Below, piece after piece: positions 34,641 through 44,156 of a stretch of DNA of 64,000 nucleotides. The stretch lies in the NCBI GenBank assembly GCA_016550425.1, contig JABXGS010000120.1, positions 1-64,000 on the forward strand, written 5' to 3'. This DNA is from an archaeon (GTDB taxonomy: Archaea > Asgardarchaeota > Hermodarchaeia > Hermodarchaeales > Hermodarchaeaceae). The notes under the pieces are model-generated. The model was not told the origin of the DNA, did no database searches, and saw only the letters and a program-made list of their open reading frames with translations. Made by a program: the position numbers and the translations under genes. The stretch's first letter is position 1. Each line of letters starts with the position of its first letter.

Positions 34641-36035
34641 TTATCGATTTAACGAAGTGGTCGCAAAGAGTTCCTTTGAATATTGACTCTCCTCTTTGTG
34701 ATTTACTATTGGTTTTGGGTAATTGATTTGCGAATCAAATGGTGTTGGTTTAAACCAACGATGAATAAGTTTTGGTTGTAGGTCTGATAATTCTGGAATC
34801 CATTTCTTGATATACTCACATTTTACGTCGTATTTCTCTTGTTGGCGCCAGGGATTAAAAATTCGGAAATAGGGTTGGGCATCGGCTCCTGTTGAGGCTG
34901 CCCATTGCCAGTTTCCATTATTCACGCATGGGTCATAATCGGTGAGGTGTTGTGCAAAATAGCGTTCACCCCATCGCCAGTCGATATGGAGATCCTTGGT
35001 CAGGAAAGATCCGACAATCATTCGAACCCGATTGTGCATCCAACCCGTTGTATTTAGTTCGCGCATACCAGCGTCAACGATTGGGAAGCCGGTGTTTCCC
35101 TGACACCACATCTCAAAAAGAGTTTGACTGTAGTTCCATTGAAGGGAATCATAGCGTGATTTGAAGGCATTTTTGAATACGTAAGGGAAATGGAAAGCAA
35201 TGTGGGTGTAGAAGTCTCGCCAGTAGAGCTGGCGTATTAATGGATGATTGGTTCCAAGGTGTTTGGTGATGGCATGATAGACTTCGCGAATTGAACACAA
35301 CCCAAATTTGATATATGTTGATAAGCGTGTGGTTCCATGTTGGTTTGGAAAATCCCTCGTTGTCTGATAATTCTTGTAACGGCTGAGATTGGAGAGGATG
35401 TCTAAGCATGCTGCTCTATTACCTTGAACAAGAAGTGACTCGTTGGGTTTAGTTCTTATCTGCTTGATTATGCCAATTTTAGGTTTTTGAGGTGCTTTGC
35501 TTGTTTTCAGATAATTGGTGTAGGTGTTCTCTTTTGGAGTAGAAATTGGGCGTGCTGATGCCTTTTTGAAAAAGGGAGTAAATATTTTGTAGGGTTTGGT
35601 TTTTCCGGTAAAGATCATTTCTGGTTCATTTAGTAAAGAATCGCCGAATGAATGAAATCCCACTTTATAGTCCTTACAAATCTGTTTAATCTGAGTGTCT
35701 CTTCTCCGACTAAAGGGGGAGTAATCTCGGTTTATATAGAGTCCATCAATTTCATATTCTGTTAACAGGGATGGAATGATCTTTTCTGGAATGCCTAAAA
35801 GGTAAAGGAGCTGGCTCTTCTTCTTTTTTAGTTGGGCATCTAAATCGTCAAGTGCTTCCATCATGAATTGGATCGCATTCAGGTGGGGTTGGGCCTGTTC
35901 TATTAGCCGGGGATCAAAGATGAAGCAGGGAAGGGTTTTGTCCGAATTTGCTAAGGCATGAATTAATGCAGTATTATCAGCCAGTCGGAGATCACGACGA
36001 AAAATGAATAAAGGCTTAACATAGGATTTATTCAA
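34641..36035 (-). CDS. phrB: Deoxyribodipyrimidine photolyase (cryptochrome/photolyase family)
   Basis: About 464 residues. It repairs UV-induced pyrimidine dimers using blue light and FAD. The antenna-binding alpha/beta N-terminus starts KPLFIFRRDLRLADNTALIH. The FAD domain has GTTRLSTYIKFG, YWRDFYTHIAF, GNTGFPIVDAGMRELNTTGW, MHNRVRMIVGSFLTKDLHID, WRWGERYFAQHL and DYDPCVNNGNWQWAASTG. The TTG at 36035 is preferred because AGGGG lies seven bases upstream and the protein then begins a few residues before the first strand. An ATG at 36083 would add 16 residues. It is convergent with the rhodopsin and divergent from the FMN-binding protein. Confidence 0.95.
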   Translation of the reverse strand: MNKSYVKPLFIFRRDLRLADNTALIHALANSDKTLPCFIFDPRLIEQAQPHLNAIQFMMEALDDLDAQLKKKKSQLLYLLGIPEKIIPSLLTEYEIDGLYINRDYSPFSRRRDTQIKQICKDYKVGFHSFGDSLLNEPEMIFTGKTKPYKIFTPFFKKASARPISTPKENTYTNYLKTSKAPQKPKIGIIKQIRTKPNESLLVQGNRAACLDILSNLSRYKNYQTTRDFPNQHGTTRLSTYIKFGLCSIREVYHAITKHLGTNHPLIRQLYWRDFYTHIAFHFPYVFKNAFKSRYDSLQWNYSQTLFEMWCQGNTGFPIVDAGMRELNTTGWMHNRVRMIVGSFLTKDLHIDWRWGERYFAQHLTDYDPCVNNGNWQWAASTGADAQPYFRIFNPWRQQEKYDVKCEYIKKWIPELSDLQPKLIHRWFKPTPFDSQINYPKPIVNHKEESQYSKELFATTSLNR

Positions 36036-36111
36036 GTTGGTGCCCCTAGCAATATATCGATATCGAATATATGTGAGAAGCAATTCCTCAAGTATGTATG
36101 GGGTGAACTAA

Positions 36112-36588
36112 GTGTCGATTGTTAAATTACCACAAATGGAGCATCAGATGGTTGAGGATTTACTAAATTCTCAAGTGATTTGCCGCATAGCCTTTCGGGG
36201 GGATGATTATCCATACATGGCACCTTTTCAGTATGCTTATGTTGATGGAAATCTCTATTTTCATTTTACTCGCTATGGAAAGAAAATGAAACTGCTTGAA
36301 GAGGATAATCGGGTTGCGGTGGAGATTGAAGCTTTTGAGCCAGCTCTTCATCAATATTGTTTTGTCGTGTTTCGAGGAGAACTTGTTTTAGTTCGTGATT
36401 CTATGGAAAGGGAGAAAGCGATAAACCATATGGCTAAGTTTGGATCCGAAAAACTGTCAACTAATTTTCTAGCAGCACATGGGTTGAAGAGATCTGATGG
36501 CTGGCAAGCGTTGACAGTTGAGAAACCATTGAATATTGTGAAGCTCACAAACATCGTCGAAACAATTGCTTTGGGTTCGCCTGATTAA
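36112..36588 (+). CDS. Pyridoxamine-phosphate-oxidase-like FMN/F420-binding protein
   Basis: 158 residues of the split-barrel flavin-binding family: ICRIAFRGDDYPYMAPFQYA, YVDGNLYFHFTRYGKKMKLL, NRVAVEIEAFEP and FRGELVLVRDS. Members bind FMN, F420 or haem and act as oxidoreductases or storage proteins. The C-terminal AAHGLKRSDGWQAL segment is typical of the nitroimidazole-resistance-type branch. The start is GTG with GGGTG just upstream. It is divergent from the photolyase, so a light or redox stress role is possible but inferred. Confidence 0.82.
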   Translation: MSIVKLPQMEHQMVEDLLNSQVICRIAFRGDDYPYMAPFQYAYVDGNLYFHFTRYGKKMKLLEEDNRVAVEIEAFEPALHQYCFVVFRGELVLVRDSMEREKAINHMAKFGSEKLSTNFLAAHGLKRSDGWQALTVEKPLNIVKLTNIVETIALGSPD

Positions 36589-36719
36589 TTCGAACTGGGC
36601 TCTCTTAAAATGATAAATGAATACGAACAGATTGTTGGTCCTCAGTCTTGGAAGCGAACCGGAGCGATGGTTTTGCACCGGATGCTCAGACTGCGATTTA
36701 TGCTGTCCACGAATTGTTT

Positions 36720-36995
36720 TTAGCCTTTGCGGAAGGCTATGCCAAAAGTTCCGCGTGGATAATTCCATTGGATGGCGTCTTTATTGCATATGATTTTGCA
36801 TGTGCCACATTCGATGCAGTCTTCATATTGGAATTGGACTTGGCCCTCGATAAGTTGAAAGCAGTGTGCTGGACAGGCAAGTCTGCAGGGTTTGGATTCA
36901 CATTCTTTGCATTCTTCAAAATTGACTAGAATGTGGGCTTCTTTATCGATATTGTATCGGAGCGTGCTAAGTTTGGTTTCAATATTATCCCTCAT
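36720..36995 (-). CDS. fixX: FixX ferredoxin-like protein
   Basis: 91 residues with two Cys clusters: CKECESKPCRLACPAHCF and CIECGTCKIICNKDAI, followed by NYPRGTFGIAFRKG. That is the FixX plan. FixX is the iron-sulfur partner of the flavoprotein FixC in electron-bifurcating or ETF-quinone systems. Its ATG overlaps the stop of fixC by four bases (ATGA), so the two are coupled. The FixA/FixB (ETF) subunits are not in the window. It is the last gene of the minus-strand carotenoid operon. Confidence 0.9.
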   Translation of the reverse strand: MRDNIETKLSTLRYNIDKEAHILVNFEECKECESKPCRLACPAHCFQLIEGQVQFQYEDCIECGTCKIICNKDAIQWNYPRGTFGIAFRKG

Positions 36996-38290
36996 AGGCC
37001 TCTCACCGCTTGTAATCCATCGATCATGAGGTGTGGAATCGATAATTCGTGAACGATATTTTTGAGGAGTAGGTTAAGGAGCTTGGGTCGGGGTGTTGCT
37101 TTTGACTGGTATAATTGTAGGACTAACTCGTTGATGAAATCTGGATACCGCTCCATTAGGCGGGGGTTGCTTACTATGGCTGGTGCATGACGAAACGTTT
37201 TCAGGTTTTTGAAAACAAAACTTTGTTTCATTAGATATTGATAATATTTCATGGTCTTTTTAGTAAAATCGTTCCGTTGTTGGGCTCTAGCGATTGTCGT
37301 GGCAGCAGCAATACCTGATGCGATAGCAAAGTTCATCCCTTCAAGGGCATAGCCAATATTAAGGGCGAACCCTGCAGCATCGCCTGTGACGAGAAAGCCA
37401 TTGGAATACAACTTAGAAAGCGCTTGATATCCACCTTCGGGAACAAGGTGTGCTGAATATTCAATGTGATTTCCATCCTTGATTAATCGTTGAACATAGG
37501 GGAATTGTTTCAGATAATCAATGAATTCAAAGGATTTCGTTTTTATATCATTCTTGAAGGTTGGAAGCTTGACGACTATTCCCAAAGAGAGGCTTTCACG
37601 GTTGGTGTAAAGAAACCCTCCACCAGGAAATCCCTTAGTACAGCCCAAATAGGTATGAGCTGCCCCCTCATCATCTTCGAGGTGAAACCGATTTTCGATT
37701 ATTTCACGGGGGAGTTGAATGACTTCTTTAATACCAAGGCCGATATTCTTGGTTTTTAGATCTTTGCGTAAACCTGCATGCTCAGTTAGCAGTGAATTGA
37801 TTCCATCAGCTGCAACAACTACATTTGCCCGAATCTCATCATCACCAGCTTTGATTCCGATAACACGGTTGTTTTCCCAAAGTAGGTTATCAACTCGAAT
37901 GCCGGTGGCAAGGAGTGCTCCAGCTTCTTCTGCGCGTTTGGCAAACCATTGATCAAAGTCATAGCGGATGATGGAATAGCCGTTATGTGGGGGCTTTTCA
38001 AGTCGTTTACTAGAAAAATCAAACGAGAGTGAAGATTGACCGCTTAGGAAGACAAGGTTCCTGTTGGTAATCGTCCGTTCGAGTGGTGCATCTTCCCAGA
38101 AATTTGGTATCAAATCATGAAGCACAGATCCAAATAGTACGCCTCCTGAGACATTTTTTTCTCCGGGAGTTTTTGCTCGTTCGATTAAAAGCACTTCATG
38201 CCCTGATTTGGCAAGGCTATACGCGGTGGCTGAACCAGCGGGTCCTGCTCCAACTACGATTGTATCGACTTTTTCAACCATTTTTTTCAT
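36992..38290 (-). CDS. fixC: FixC-like FAD oxidoreductase (ETF-quinone/geranylgeranyl reductase family)
   Basis: 432 residues. The FAD-binding start is DTIVVGAGPAGSATAYSLAK near residue 8. NVSGGVLFG, VVVAADGINSLLTE and HLVPEGGYQALSKLYSNGFL, then VTGDAAGFALN match FixC more closely than plain geranylgeranyl reductases. FixC passes electrons between an electron-transfer flavoprotein and quinone. Here the gene begins three bases after crtI and is followed by fixX with an overlap, so it belongs to the crtB-crtI message. Electrons from phytoene desaturation could be routed through it, but this is inference. An ATG at 38281 is an alternative start. Confidence 0.88.
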   Translation of the reverse strand: MKKMVEKVDTIVVGAGPAGSATAYSLAKSGHEVLLIERAKTPGEKNVSGGVLFGSVLHDLIPNFWEDAPLERTITNRNLVFLSGQSSLSFDFSSKRLEKPPHNGYSIIRYDFDQWFAKRAEEAGALLATGIRVDNLLWENNRVIGIKAGDDEIRANVVVAADGINSLLTEHAGLRKDLKTKNIGLGIKEVIQLPREIIENRFHLEDDEGAAHTYLGCTKGFPGGGFLYTNRESLSLGIVVKLPTFKNDIKTKSFEFIDYLKQFPYVQRLIKDGNHIEYSAHLVPEGGYQALSKLYSNGFLVTGDAAGFALNIGYALEGMNFAIASGIAAATTIARAQQRNDFTKKTMKYYQYLMKQSFVFKNLKTFRHAPAIVSNPRLMERYPDFINELVLQLYQSKATPRPKLLNLLLKNIVHELSIPHLMIDGLQAVRGL

Positions 38291-38293
38291 TCC

Positions 38294-39820
38294 CTATGTG
38301 CTTTTTGATTTTTCTTCTATTGGGATGCCGTAATCTTCAAAAATTAAATCTGTCGACACTTTTCCGCTAAGGAATGCACTTGGGACGCCTCCGCCTGGAT
38401 GCGTTCCTGCTCCAACAATATAAAGTCCTTTGACATCCCGTGAACGGTTATGGGGCCTAAACCATCCGGATTGGGTCATGAGGGGTTGTAATTGGAAGGC
38501 GTTGCCTTTGTATGCATTGAATTCTTGTTCAAAATCTTGTGGGGTGAAGACTTCGCATACCTCGATGTTCTCCAAAAGGTCGGGGAGATAATTATCATTG
38601 AGAAATTGTAGTACCTTGTCTCGAAAGGGTTCCTTCATTTGATCCCAATCAATACCCGAATCTTGGTTGGTTACAGGCACACAGGCATAGAAGGTTTCAC
38701 ATCCTTCTGGTGCTAACTCTGGATCCGTTCGTGTGGGGACATGCAGGTAGATGGCAAAATCGTCGGGTAAGATATGACGATCGAAGATATCCTTGACCAA
38801 TTCCTTATATCGTGGGCTGAAGATGATATTGTGGTGAGGCATTTCCGGATAGCGTTTCTTTGTACCAAAATAGATCATAAATAGGCTCATGCTATACTTT
38901 GCTTTCTTGTATCGACGATTACTATTTTTGCGACGGTATTTCTTGTCAATTAGGCTCATGTATGTCATTGCTACATCTGCGTTGCTGATCACAATATCGG
39001 CGGGATAGAGTTCTTTGTTGTTAACAATGACTCCGGTGACTTTTCGGTCTTCATCATCGACTTCTATCATGGTAACCTCTGAGTTGAGTTTGATTGTGCC
39101 ACCGAGTTCTTTGAATAATCGTTCTAGGGCTTCAACGAGTCGATGGGTACCCCCTCGGACCCAGAGCATGCCATATTCACTTTCGAGGTATGCGATTAGT
39201 GAATAGACGCTAGTAGTGGTAAAGGGGTTTCCACCGATGAAAAGAGGGAGAAAGGAGAACGCCATGCGAAGATGGGGGTGTTTCATGTTGCTTGCTACAA
39301 GGCCATAAACGCTCTTATACGATTTCAGTCGGATTGCTGAAGGAACAATTTTTGCCATGCTCCACAGACTTTCAAAGGAGATCATGGCAAATTTCTCAAA
39401 TCCCAATTCATAAATGGGTTTCAATAGCTTGAGCCAGCGATGATATCCTTTGATGTCCTTGGGGCTGATTTTTTTGATCTGTTCAGTAATTTCGTCAATA
39501 GTTCCAATATCAAAGTGGGAACCATCGGCAAAATGAAGACGATAATGTGGATGGATTGGTACTAATTCAATATACTTGGAGGGGTCTCGTCCCACATCGT
39601 GAAACACATCTTCTACCACAAACGGCGGTGTTACAATTGTAGGTCCGGTATCGAACCTGTATCCTTTTCTTTCAAAGACACCTGCTCGACCTCCAAGTTG
39701 GTGACGTTTCTCTAATAATACAACTTGGTATCCTGCAGCCTGCATCCTTACAGCTGCGGATAGACCACCAAATCCTCCACCGATCACAATCACATTAGAT
39801 GGGGTAGTCGTTTGATTCAT
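38294..39820 (-). CDS. crtI: Phytoene desaturase (CrtI family)
   Basis: 508 residues, full length. The FAD-binding start is VIVIGGGFGGLSAAVRMQAA, then LGGRAGVFERKGYRFDTGPT, with a C-terminal LYIVGAGTHPGGGVPSAFLS, the CrtI signature. It introduces double bases into phytoene on the way to lycopene. It lies 45 bp after crtB and 3 bp before fixC, all on the minus strand. GGTGA lies about seven bases before the ATG. A second CrtI-type gene at 41.0 kb is divergent; by position this one is the phytoene desaturase and the other the CrtD type, but sequence alone does not settle it. Confidence 0.93.
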   Translation of the reverse strand: MNQTTTPSNVIVIGGGFGGLSAAVRMQAAGYQVVLLEKRHQLGGRAGVFERKGYRFDTGPTIVTPPFVVEDVFHDVGRDPSKYIELVPIHPHYRLHFADGSHFDIGTIDEITEQIKKISPKDIKGYHRWLKLLKPIYELGFEKFAMISFESLWSMAKIVPSAIRLKSYKSVYGLVASNMKHPHLRMAFSFLPLFIGGNPFTTTSVYSLIAYLESEYGMLWVRGGTHRLVEALERLFKELGGTIKLNSEVTMIEVDDEDRKVTGVIVNNKELYPADIVISNADVAMTYMSLIDKKYRRKNSNRRYKKAKYSMSLFMIYFGTKKRYPEMPHHNIIFSPRYKELVKDIFDRHILPDDFAIYLHVPTRTDPELAPEGCETFYACVPVTNQDSGIDWDQMKEPFRDKVLQFLNDNYLPDLLENIEVCEVFTPQDFEQEFNAYKGNAFQLQPLMTQSGWFRPHNRSRDVKGLYIVGAGTHPGGGVPSAFLSGKVSTDLIFEDYGIPIEEKSKST

Positions 39821-39865
39821 TCTCTTTTCACCATCAATAATTCGTATCCTACTAATTACTCAAAG

Positions 39866-40819
39866 TTAGGGGTGAATTACGAACTCTCTCAAATCGCGTA
39901 AATATTCTCGCCGACATTGAAGAGAAATCCAGAACTTCTTCCATTTGGGTACATACACCCGTTTTTTGAAGACATCATAATTCACTTTCTCGATTTCATC
40001 GAGAATATTTGCGTAAACACGAGCCGCAACTTTCACAGAAAATGCTGCAGCTGGTGGAAGATCTTGAATGCCAATTTCTGCTGTTGCATAGTTTGCACGA
40101 GCATTGGCAATTTCGAATTTAATTAAATTCCTGAAATTTGGAGTGATTTTTCGAGCTTCAAAATCTTCTCTTCTAATCCTGAACTTCTTACGTACCTCAA
40201 CTGGTATGTAGATTCGTCCTTTATCGAAGTCTTCTGCAATATCCCGCAAAATGTTTGTTTGTTGCATGGCGATTCCAAGATCAGAGGCTCGTTGAAGCGT
40301 CTCTGGATGGATAGCTCGCCAGATGTGGCACATAGAGAGTCCCACCGTGGATGCTACACGAAAACAGTAGAGTTCTAGCTCTTGTTGGGTTTGGATTTCT
40401 TGGTGATGAACGTCCATGCGGACGCCTTCCAGTAACTCATATAGGTATTGGACTGGGATTTGATATTTTACCAAGGTGTCTCCAAAGGCGTGAAATACTG
40501 GGTGGTTAAAGGTTTCTCCGTTGCTTAACCGGCTTATAATCTCGGCTAGTCTATTTATTTCAGTATCAATTTGTTTTGGCTCGAGGTCTATTTCATCAAC
40601 GAAGTCATCAGCTAACCGGCAAAATCCATAAAGTGCAGCGATGCTTCTACGTTGTTCTGGTTCAAGGTAACGTGAAGCAAAAGAAAATGATTTGGCATGT
40701 TTTCCGAATAGGTTCATACAATAGTCGTATGCGCGGTTGAGATCGGCAGATGTGAAGTTATCCTTGGTTTGGATTTGGGTTGGTATGACTTCTAGATGGT
40801 AACGTTCTCCCCTAATCAT
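39866..40819 (-). CDS. crtB: Phytoene synthase
   Basis: 317 residues. It joins two geranylgeranyl diphosphates into phytoene. The two Asp-rich metal sites are LADDFVDE (residues 69-76) and NILRDIAEDFDKGRIYIP near residue 195, with the family context YGFCRLADDFVD and AMQQTNILRDIAED. It is the first gene of the crtB-crtI-fixC-fixX operon. A TATA-like stretch on the minus strand (ATTTATAAGC, about 40885-40895) lies about 66 bp upstream of the ATG. Confidence 0.95.
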   Translation of the reverse strand: MIRGERYHLEVIPTQIQTKDNFTSADLNRAYDYCMNLFGKHAKSFSFASRYLEPEQRRSIAALYGFCRLADDFVDEIDLEPKQIDTEINRLAEIISRLSNGETFNHPVFHAFGDTLVKYQIPVQYLYELLEGVRMDVHHQEIQTQQELELYCFRVASTVGLSMCHIWRAIHPETLQRASDLGIAMQQTNILRDIAEDFDKGRIYIPVEVRKKFRIRREDFEARKITPNFRNLIKFEIANARANYATAEIGIQDLPPAAAFSVKVAARVYANILDEIEKVNYDVFKKRVYVPKWKKFWISLQCRREYLRDLREFVIHP

Positions 40820-41023
40820 TGATTTAACGCTCCAATAGGCTAAACTTAACGGGGTTGATTTTGGGTTGGGGGGATATTTTTTGCTTATAAATAATTTCCT
40901 CTTACTATCGTCATAATCTAATACATATCACAATTTGTTTAAAGAACAATTAGACGTCACAATAATGCATAATGATTAAATAAAGCAAGCTATGACAGCG
41001 CTTTATTCTGAGGGAACGCTACA
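40820..41023. promoter_or_regulatory. Divergent promoter region of the two carotenoid operons
   Basis: About 200 AT-rich bases between crtB and crtD. GCTTATAAATAA near 40885 contains a TATA box readable toward crtB. GATTAAATAAAG near 40975 could serve crtD. The crtD ribosome site (GAGGG) lies nine bases before its ATG. A shared regulator could act on both operons from here, but no strong palindrome is visible. Confidence 0.55.
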
Positions 41024-42502
41024 ATGGCTATTCAGAACATATTGGTTATTGGTGCAGGCGTAGGCGGATTATCTGCTGCTGCCTTACTAGCAAAAGAAGG
41101 CTATGATGTCACCATCATTGAAAGGAATGCAGAACCCGGAGGACGGGCGCGAGTTTGGAAAACCGAAGGATTTGTCTTTGATATGGGACCCTCTTGGTAC
41201 CTGATGCCTGAAATCTTTGAGTATTTTTTTAATGAATTTGGGAAATCAGTTTCGGATTATTATGAATTAATACGGTTGGATCCGAATTATCGCATTTTCT
41301 TTGGCACTGACGATATTGTCGAGATTACTGCTGATCTTGAACCAAATCTGCAAACTTTTGAAGGATTTGAAGCAGGTGGTTCGAAGAAACTCCAAGAATA
41401 TTTGGACAAAGCCAAGGACACCTATGAGTATATGATGGAAGGCATCATGTACAAAGACCTAGACAGCTTTTGGTCAATGTTTAGTCCGTCATTAATGAAA
41501 GCAGGAATGAAATTGCACATCCTAAGTAACATTGATGAATACGTCCAAAAATTCTTCAGAAGTGACCGTGCTCGAAAAATTCTAGAATATCCAATTGTGT
41601 TTCTTGGTGGAAATCCGAAAAATACTCCTGCGCTCTACTCTATCATTTCACATATTGATTACAATCTGGGTGTCTGGTATCCGCGAGGTGGTATCGGGAA
41701 AATCCCTGAAAGTCTAATGAATTTGGCAAAGGAGCAAGGTGCTGATATCCAGTTTGGGGTTGAAGCAACTCATATTGATGTAAAGAATCGCTTTGCCCAT
41801 CGAGTCCAAACATCAGAAGGTGGCATTGATACAGACTTGGTGGTTGTCAATGCTGATTATCCCTGGAGTGAAATCAATTTACTTGACTCATCATATGAGA
41901 CTTATCCTGCAAAATATTGGGAGAAGAAGGTAATTGCTCCTTCCGCATTCGTTGTCTATCTAGGCGTTGATAGGAAACTGGACCAGCTCACTCACCATAA
42001 TGTCTTTTTAGAATACGATTGGGTTCAACATTTCGACCAGATTTTCAAGAAACCTTCATGGCCTGATAAGCCTGCATACTATGTCTGTTGTCCATCAAGA
42101 TACGATTCCTTGGTAGCTCCAAAGGGCAAAGAGAATATTTTCATTACCGTTCCCATTTCGCCTGGAATTGAAGATACACCAACAATTCGTAGCGCGTATC
42201 TTGACAAAATTATCGCTCATATGGAGAAACTTATTGGTGAACGATTCCGAGACGAAATAAGTGTTAAGCGAATTTTCTCGTTGAATGATTTCTCTAAAGA
42301 TTATAATGCATACCAAGGGACTGCCGTTGGTCTCACTCATACTTTTCGCCAATCTGCTTTCTTCCGTCCACGACACCGAAGTAAGAAAGTGAAAAACCTT
42401 TACTACACAGGTCAGTACACGCATCCTGGAATCGGGGTGCCAATGGCCCTTGTTTCCTCAAAGATTGTCACTGACCAAATCAATAAACACTTTGAAGGCT
42501 GA
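41024..42502 (+). CDS. crtD: CrtD-type carotenoid desaturase
   Basis: 492 residues of the CrtI/CrtD family. The FAD site is NILVIGAGVGGLSAAALLAK, then PGGRARVWKTEGFVFDMGPS, and the C-terminal segment is LYYTGQYTHPGIGVPMALVS. In haloarchaea CrtD is the carotenoid 3,4-desaturase of bacterioruberin synthesis and its gene is followed by lyeJ and cruF, exactly the order found here. The assignment over crtI rests mainly on that context. GAGGG lies nine bases before the ATG. The next gene starts 11 bp after the stop. Confidence 0.85.
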   Translation: MAIQNILVIGAGVGGLSAAALLAKEGYDVTIIERNAEPGGRARVWKTEGFVFDMGPSWYLMPEIFEYFFNEFGKSVSDYYELIRLDPNYRIFFGTDDIVEITADLEPNLQTFEGFEAGGSKKLQEYLDKAKDTYEYMMEGIMYKDLDSFWSMFSPSLMKAGMKLHILSNIDEYVQKFFRSDRARKILEYPIVFLGGNPKNTPALYSIISHIDYNLGVWYPRGGIGKIPESLMNLAKEQGADIQFGVEATHIDVKNRFAHRVQTSEGGIDTDLVVVNADYPWSEINLLDSSYETYPAKYWEKKVIAPSAFVVYLGVDRKLDQLTHHNVFLEYDWVQHFDQIFKKPSWPDKPAYYVCCPSRYDSLVAPKGKENIFITVPISPGIEDTPTIRSAYLDKIIAHMEKLIGERFRDEISVKRIFSLNDFSKDYNAYQGTAVGLTHTFRQSAFFRPRHRSKKVKNLYYTGQYTHPGIGVPMALVSSKIVTDQINKHFEG

Positions 42503-42513
42503 GGTTCTAAGCA

Positions 42514-43374
42514 ATGAGTAGCATAGCACGCCTTGCATGGCGGATTTCACGACCACGATTTTGGCTCTACTTAGGAGGTACGTACCTCATTGGTTATTCC
42601 ATCGGGGTAACCACGCTCATCCACTTCCTCAATCCCTTCTTCGCGCTTCAACTCTTTTTCTTCATGTTCCCTGCCAATGTCTTCCTATATGGAGTGAACG
42701 ACTTCTATGACGAGGACACTGACATCTTTAATCCCAAAAAAGATGACAAGGAATATCGCGTCACTTCCAAGGATCGACGAAATCTGCTTGCCCTTATTCT
42801 AGTTTCATTCATATTCGGAATAATCCTCATGCTACTTCAACCTGATATCATCGCAATGGCTCTTTTTGGAGTATTTCTGTTGCTCTCCTTTCTATACAGC
42901 GCTAAACCTATTCGGTTTAAAGCCCATCCATTCATTGATTTCATGTCAAATTTCCTCTATGTTCTCCCCGCAATCATTGCCTTCTATCAACTTCGCTTCT
43001 TCATTCCCCCGATCCTGCCTCTTTTCGCTGCATTCATGTGGACTTCAGCTATGCACCTTTTCTCAGCCGTTCCCGATATAGAGGCTGATAAACAGGCGAA
43101 TATAACCACAACGGCCGTTCTTATCGGAGCTATCCCCTCTCTAATTCTTTGCTTCTCCTTTTGGTTCATTTTTGCCGTTATTCTGGTTTTTCTCGTTCCT
43201 TGGAATCCTCCCTGGAATGTGCTAATGTTTGTCTATCCTGCTATCCCCCTCTATCTTCTTCTGCGTCGAAAAGCGAACATTGAGAAAGTTTATTGGCTCT
43301 ATCCTTATTGGAACGCTGTCTTCGGGTTACTCCTATTCTTCACCATTACTATTCCAAAAATCGTGATCCCTTAA
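42514..43374 (+). CDS. lyeJ: Lycopene elongase / UbiA-family prenyltransferase
   Basis: 286 residues, about eight helices. The first Asp motif is NDFYDEDTDIFNPKKDD, and the second is DIEADKQANITT. In bacterioruberin synthesis LyeJ adds C5 units to both ends of lycopene, with hydration, to give C50 products. The position between crtD and cruF and the ISRPRFWLYLGGTYLIGY start support that role. GAGG precedes the ATG. The stop overlaps the cruF start (TAATG). Confidence 0.87.
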   Translation: MSSIARLAWRISRPRFWLYLGGTYLIGYSIGVTTLIHFLNPFFALQLFFFMFPANVFLYGVNDFYDEDTDIFNPKKDDKEYRVTSKDRRNLLALILVSFIFGIILMLLQPDIIAMALFGVFLLLSFLYSAKPIRFKAHPFIDFMSNFLYVLPAIIAFYQLRFFIPPILPLFAAFMWTSAMHLFSAVPDIEADKQANITTTAVLIGAIPSLILCFSFWFIFAVILVFLVPWNPPWNVLMFVYPAIPLYLLLRRKANIEKVYWLYPYWNAVFGLLLFFTITIPKIVIP

Positions 43375-44129
43375 TGAGTCTCAATCAGTTCAATCGTATT
43401 ATTCCATTTCTATCTATTCTCATAGGCTCTTATGTCGCAAGCTACTTTTTCTTCTTCTTTCCTGTTGCGCTGCTCCAAGGTAGCCTTAGTATAGTTATCC
43501 TTCTTGTCGCATTACCCTGCTTGTTTTTTCTATATCACTGCGTTGGTTGGAAAAGCACACTCCTCATTGTACTCACCCTAGGCGGTTTGGTTTTATTAAT
43601 TGAAAGTATTGGGTTGTTGACAGGGTTTCCATATGGGGTCTTCTATTACACCGATTTAGTTGGATTCAAAGTCTTTGGGTTAGTGCCTTGGGCTGTTCCA
43701 TTCGCGTTTTTACCGCTGCTCCTGGGGGCAATTACATTATCCATTCATTATATCGAAACCCCCTGGAAATTAATTCTGGGAACTGCATTGCTTTTAGTAG
43801 TTATAGATTTGGTTATCGATCCGATTCTCGTGCACTTGGGGGTTTGGGTGTGGGTGCCGCCTGGAGCATATTATGGCGTACCAATCTCTAATTTCGTTGG
43901 ATGGTTCATAACAGGTCTAATAACCGTCTCGATTTTCTTTGTTCTCATCAAACACCGATTTAATCCAAAGCCCAGACTACCAATTTTCATTGCCCTAAGT
44001 CTTGTCCTTACATTGGCTTTCTGGTCTGGCTATGCTTTGTGGTCTATGCTTTATATCCCATTTGTACTCAGTCTCTGCTTACTTGGGCTATTCCTATTTA
44101 CATTCGTTAAATACTGGCCTGTGAATTAG
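43374..44129 (+). CDS. cruF: Bisanhydrobacterioruberin hydratase (CruF family)
   Basis: 251 residues, about seven helices, DUF422/CruF family. Marks are TGFPYGVFYYTDLVGFKVFG, LVPWAVPFAFL, DLVIDPILVHLGVWVWVPPG and YYGVPISNFVGWFITG. The enzyme adds water to the C50 carotenoid ends, the last step to bacterioruberin. The ATG at 43374 overlaps the lyeJ stop; a longer frame from 43293 runs inside lyeJ and is rejected. Together with crtB, crtI, crtD and lyeJ it gives the full post-GGPP route to bacterioruberin. Confidence 0.88.
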   Translation: MSLNQFNRIIPFLSILIGSYVASYFFFFFPVALLQGSLSIVILLVALPCLFFLYHCVGWKSTLLIVLTLGGLVLLIESIGLLTGFPYGVFYYTDLVGFKVFGLVPWAVPFAFLPLLLGAITLSIHYIETPWKLILGTALLLVVIDLVIDPILVHLGVWVWVPPGAYYGVPISNFVGWFITGLITVSIFFVLIKHRFNPKPRLPIFIALSLVLTLAFWSGYALWSMLYIPFVLSLCLLGLFLFTFVKYWPVN

Positions 44130-44156
44130 ATCCATGGCCTGATGGTGAGGTTATAA

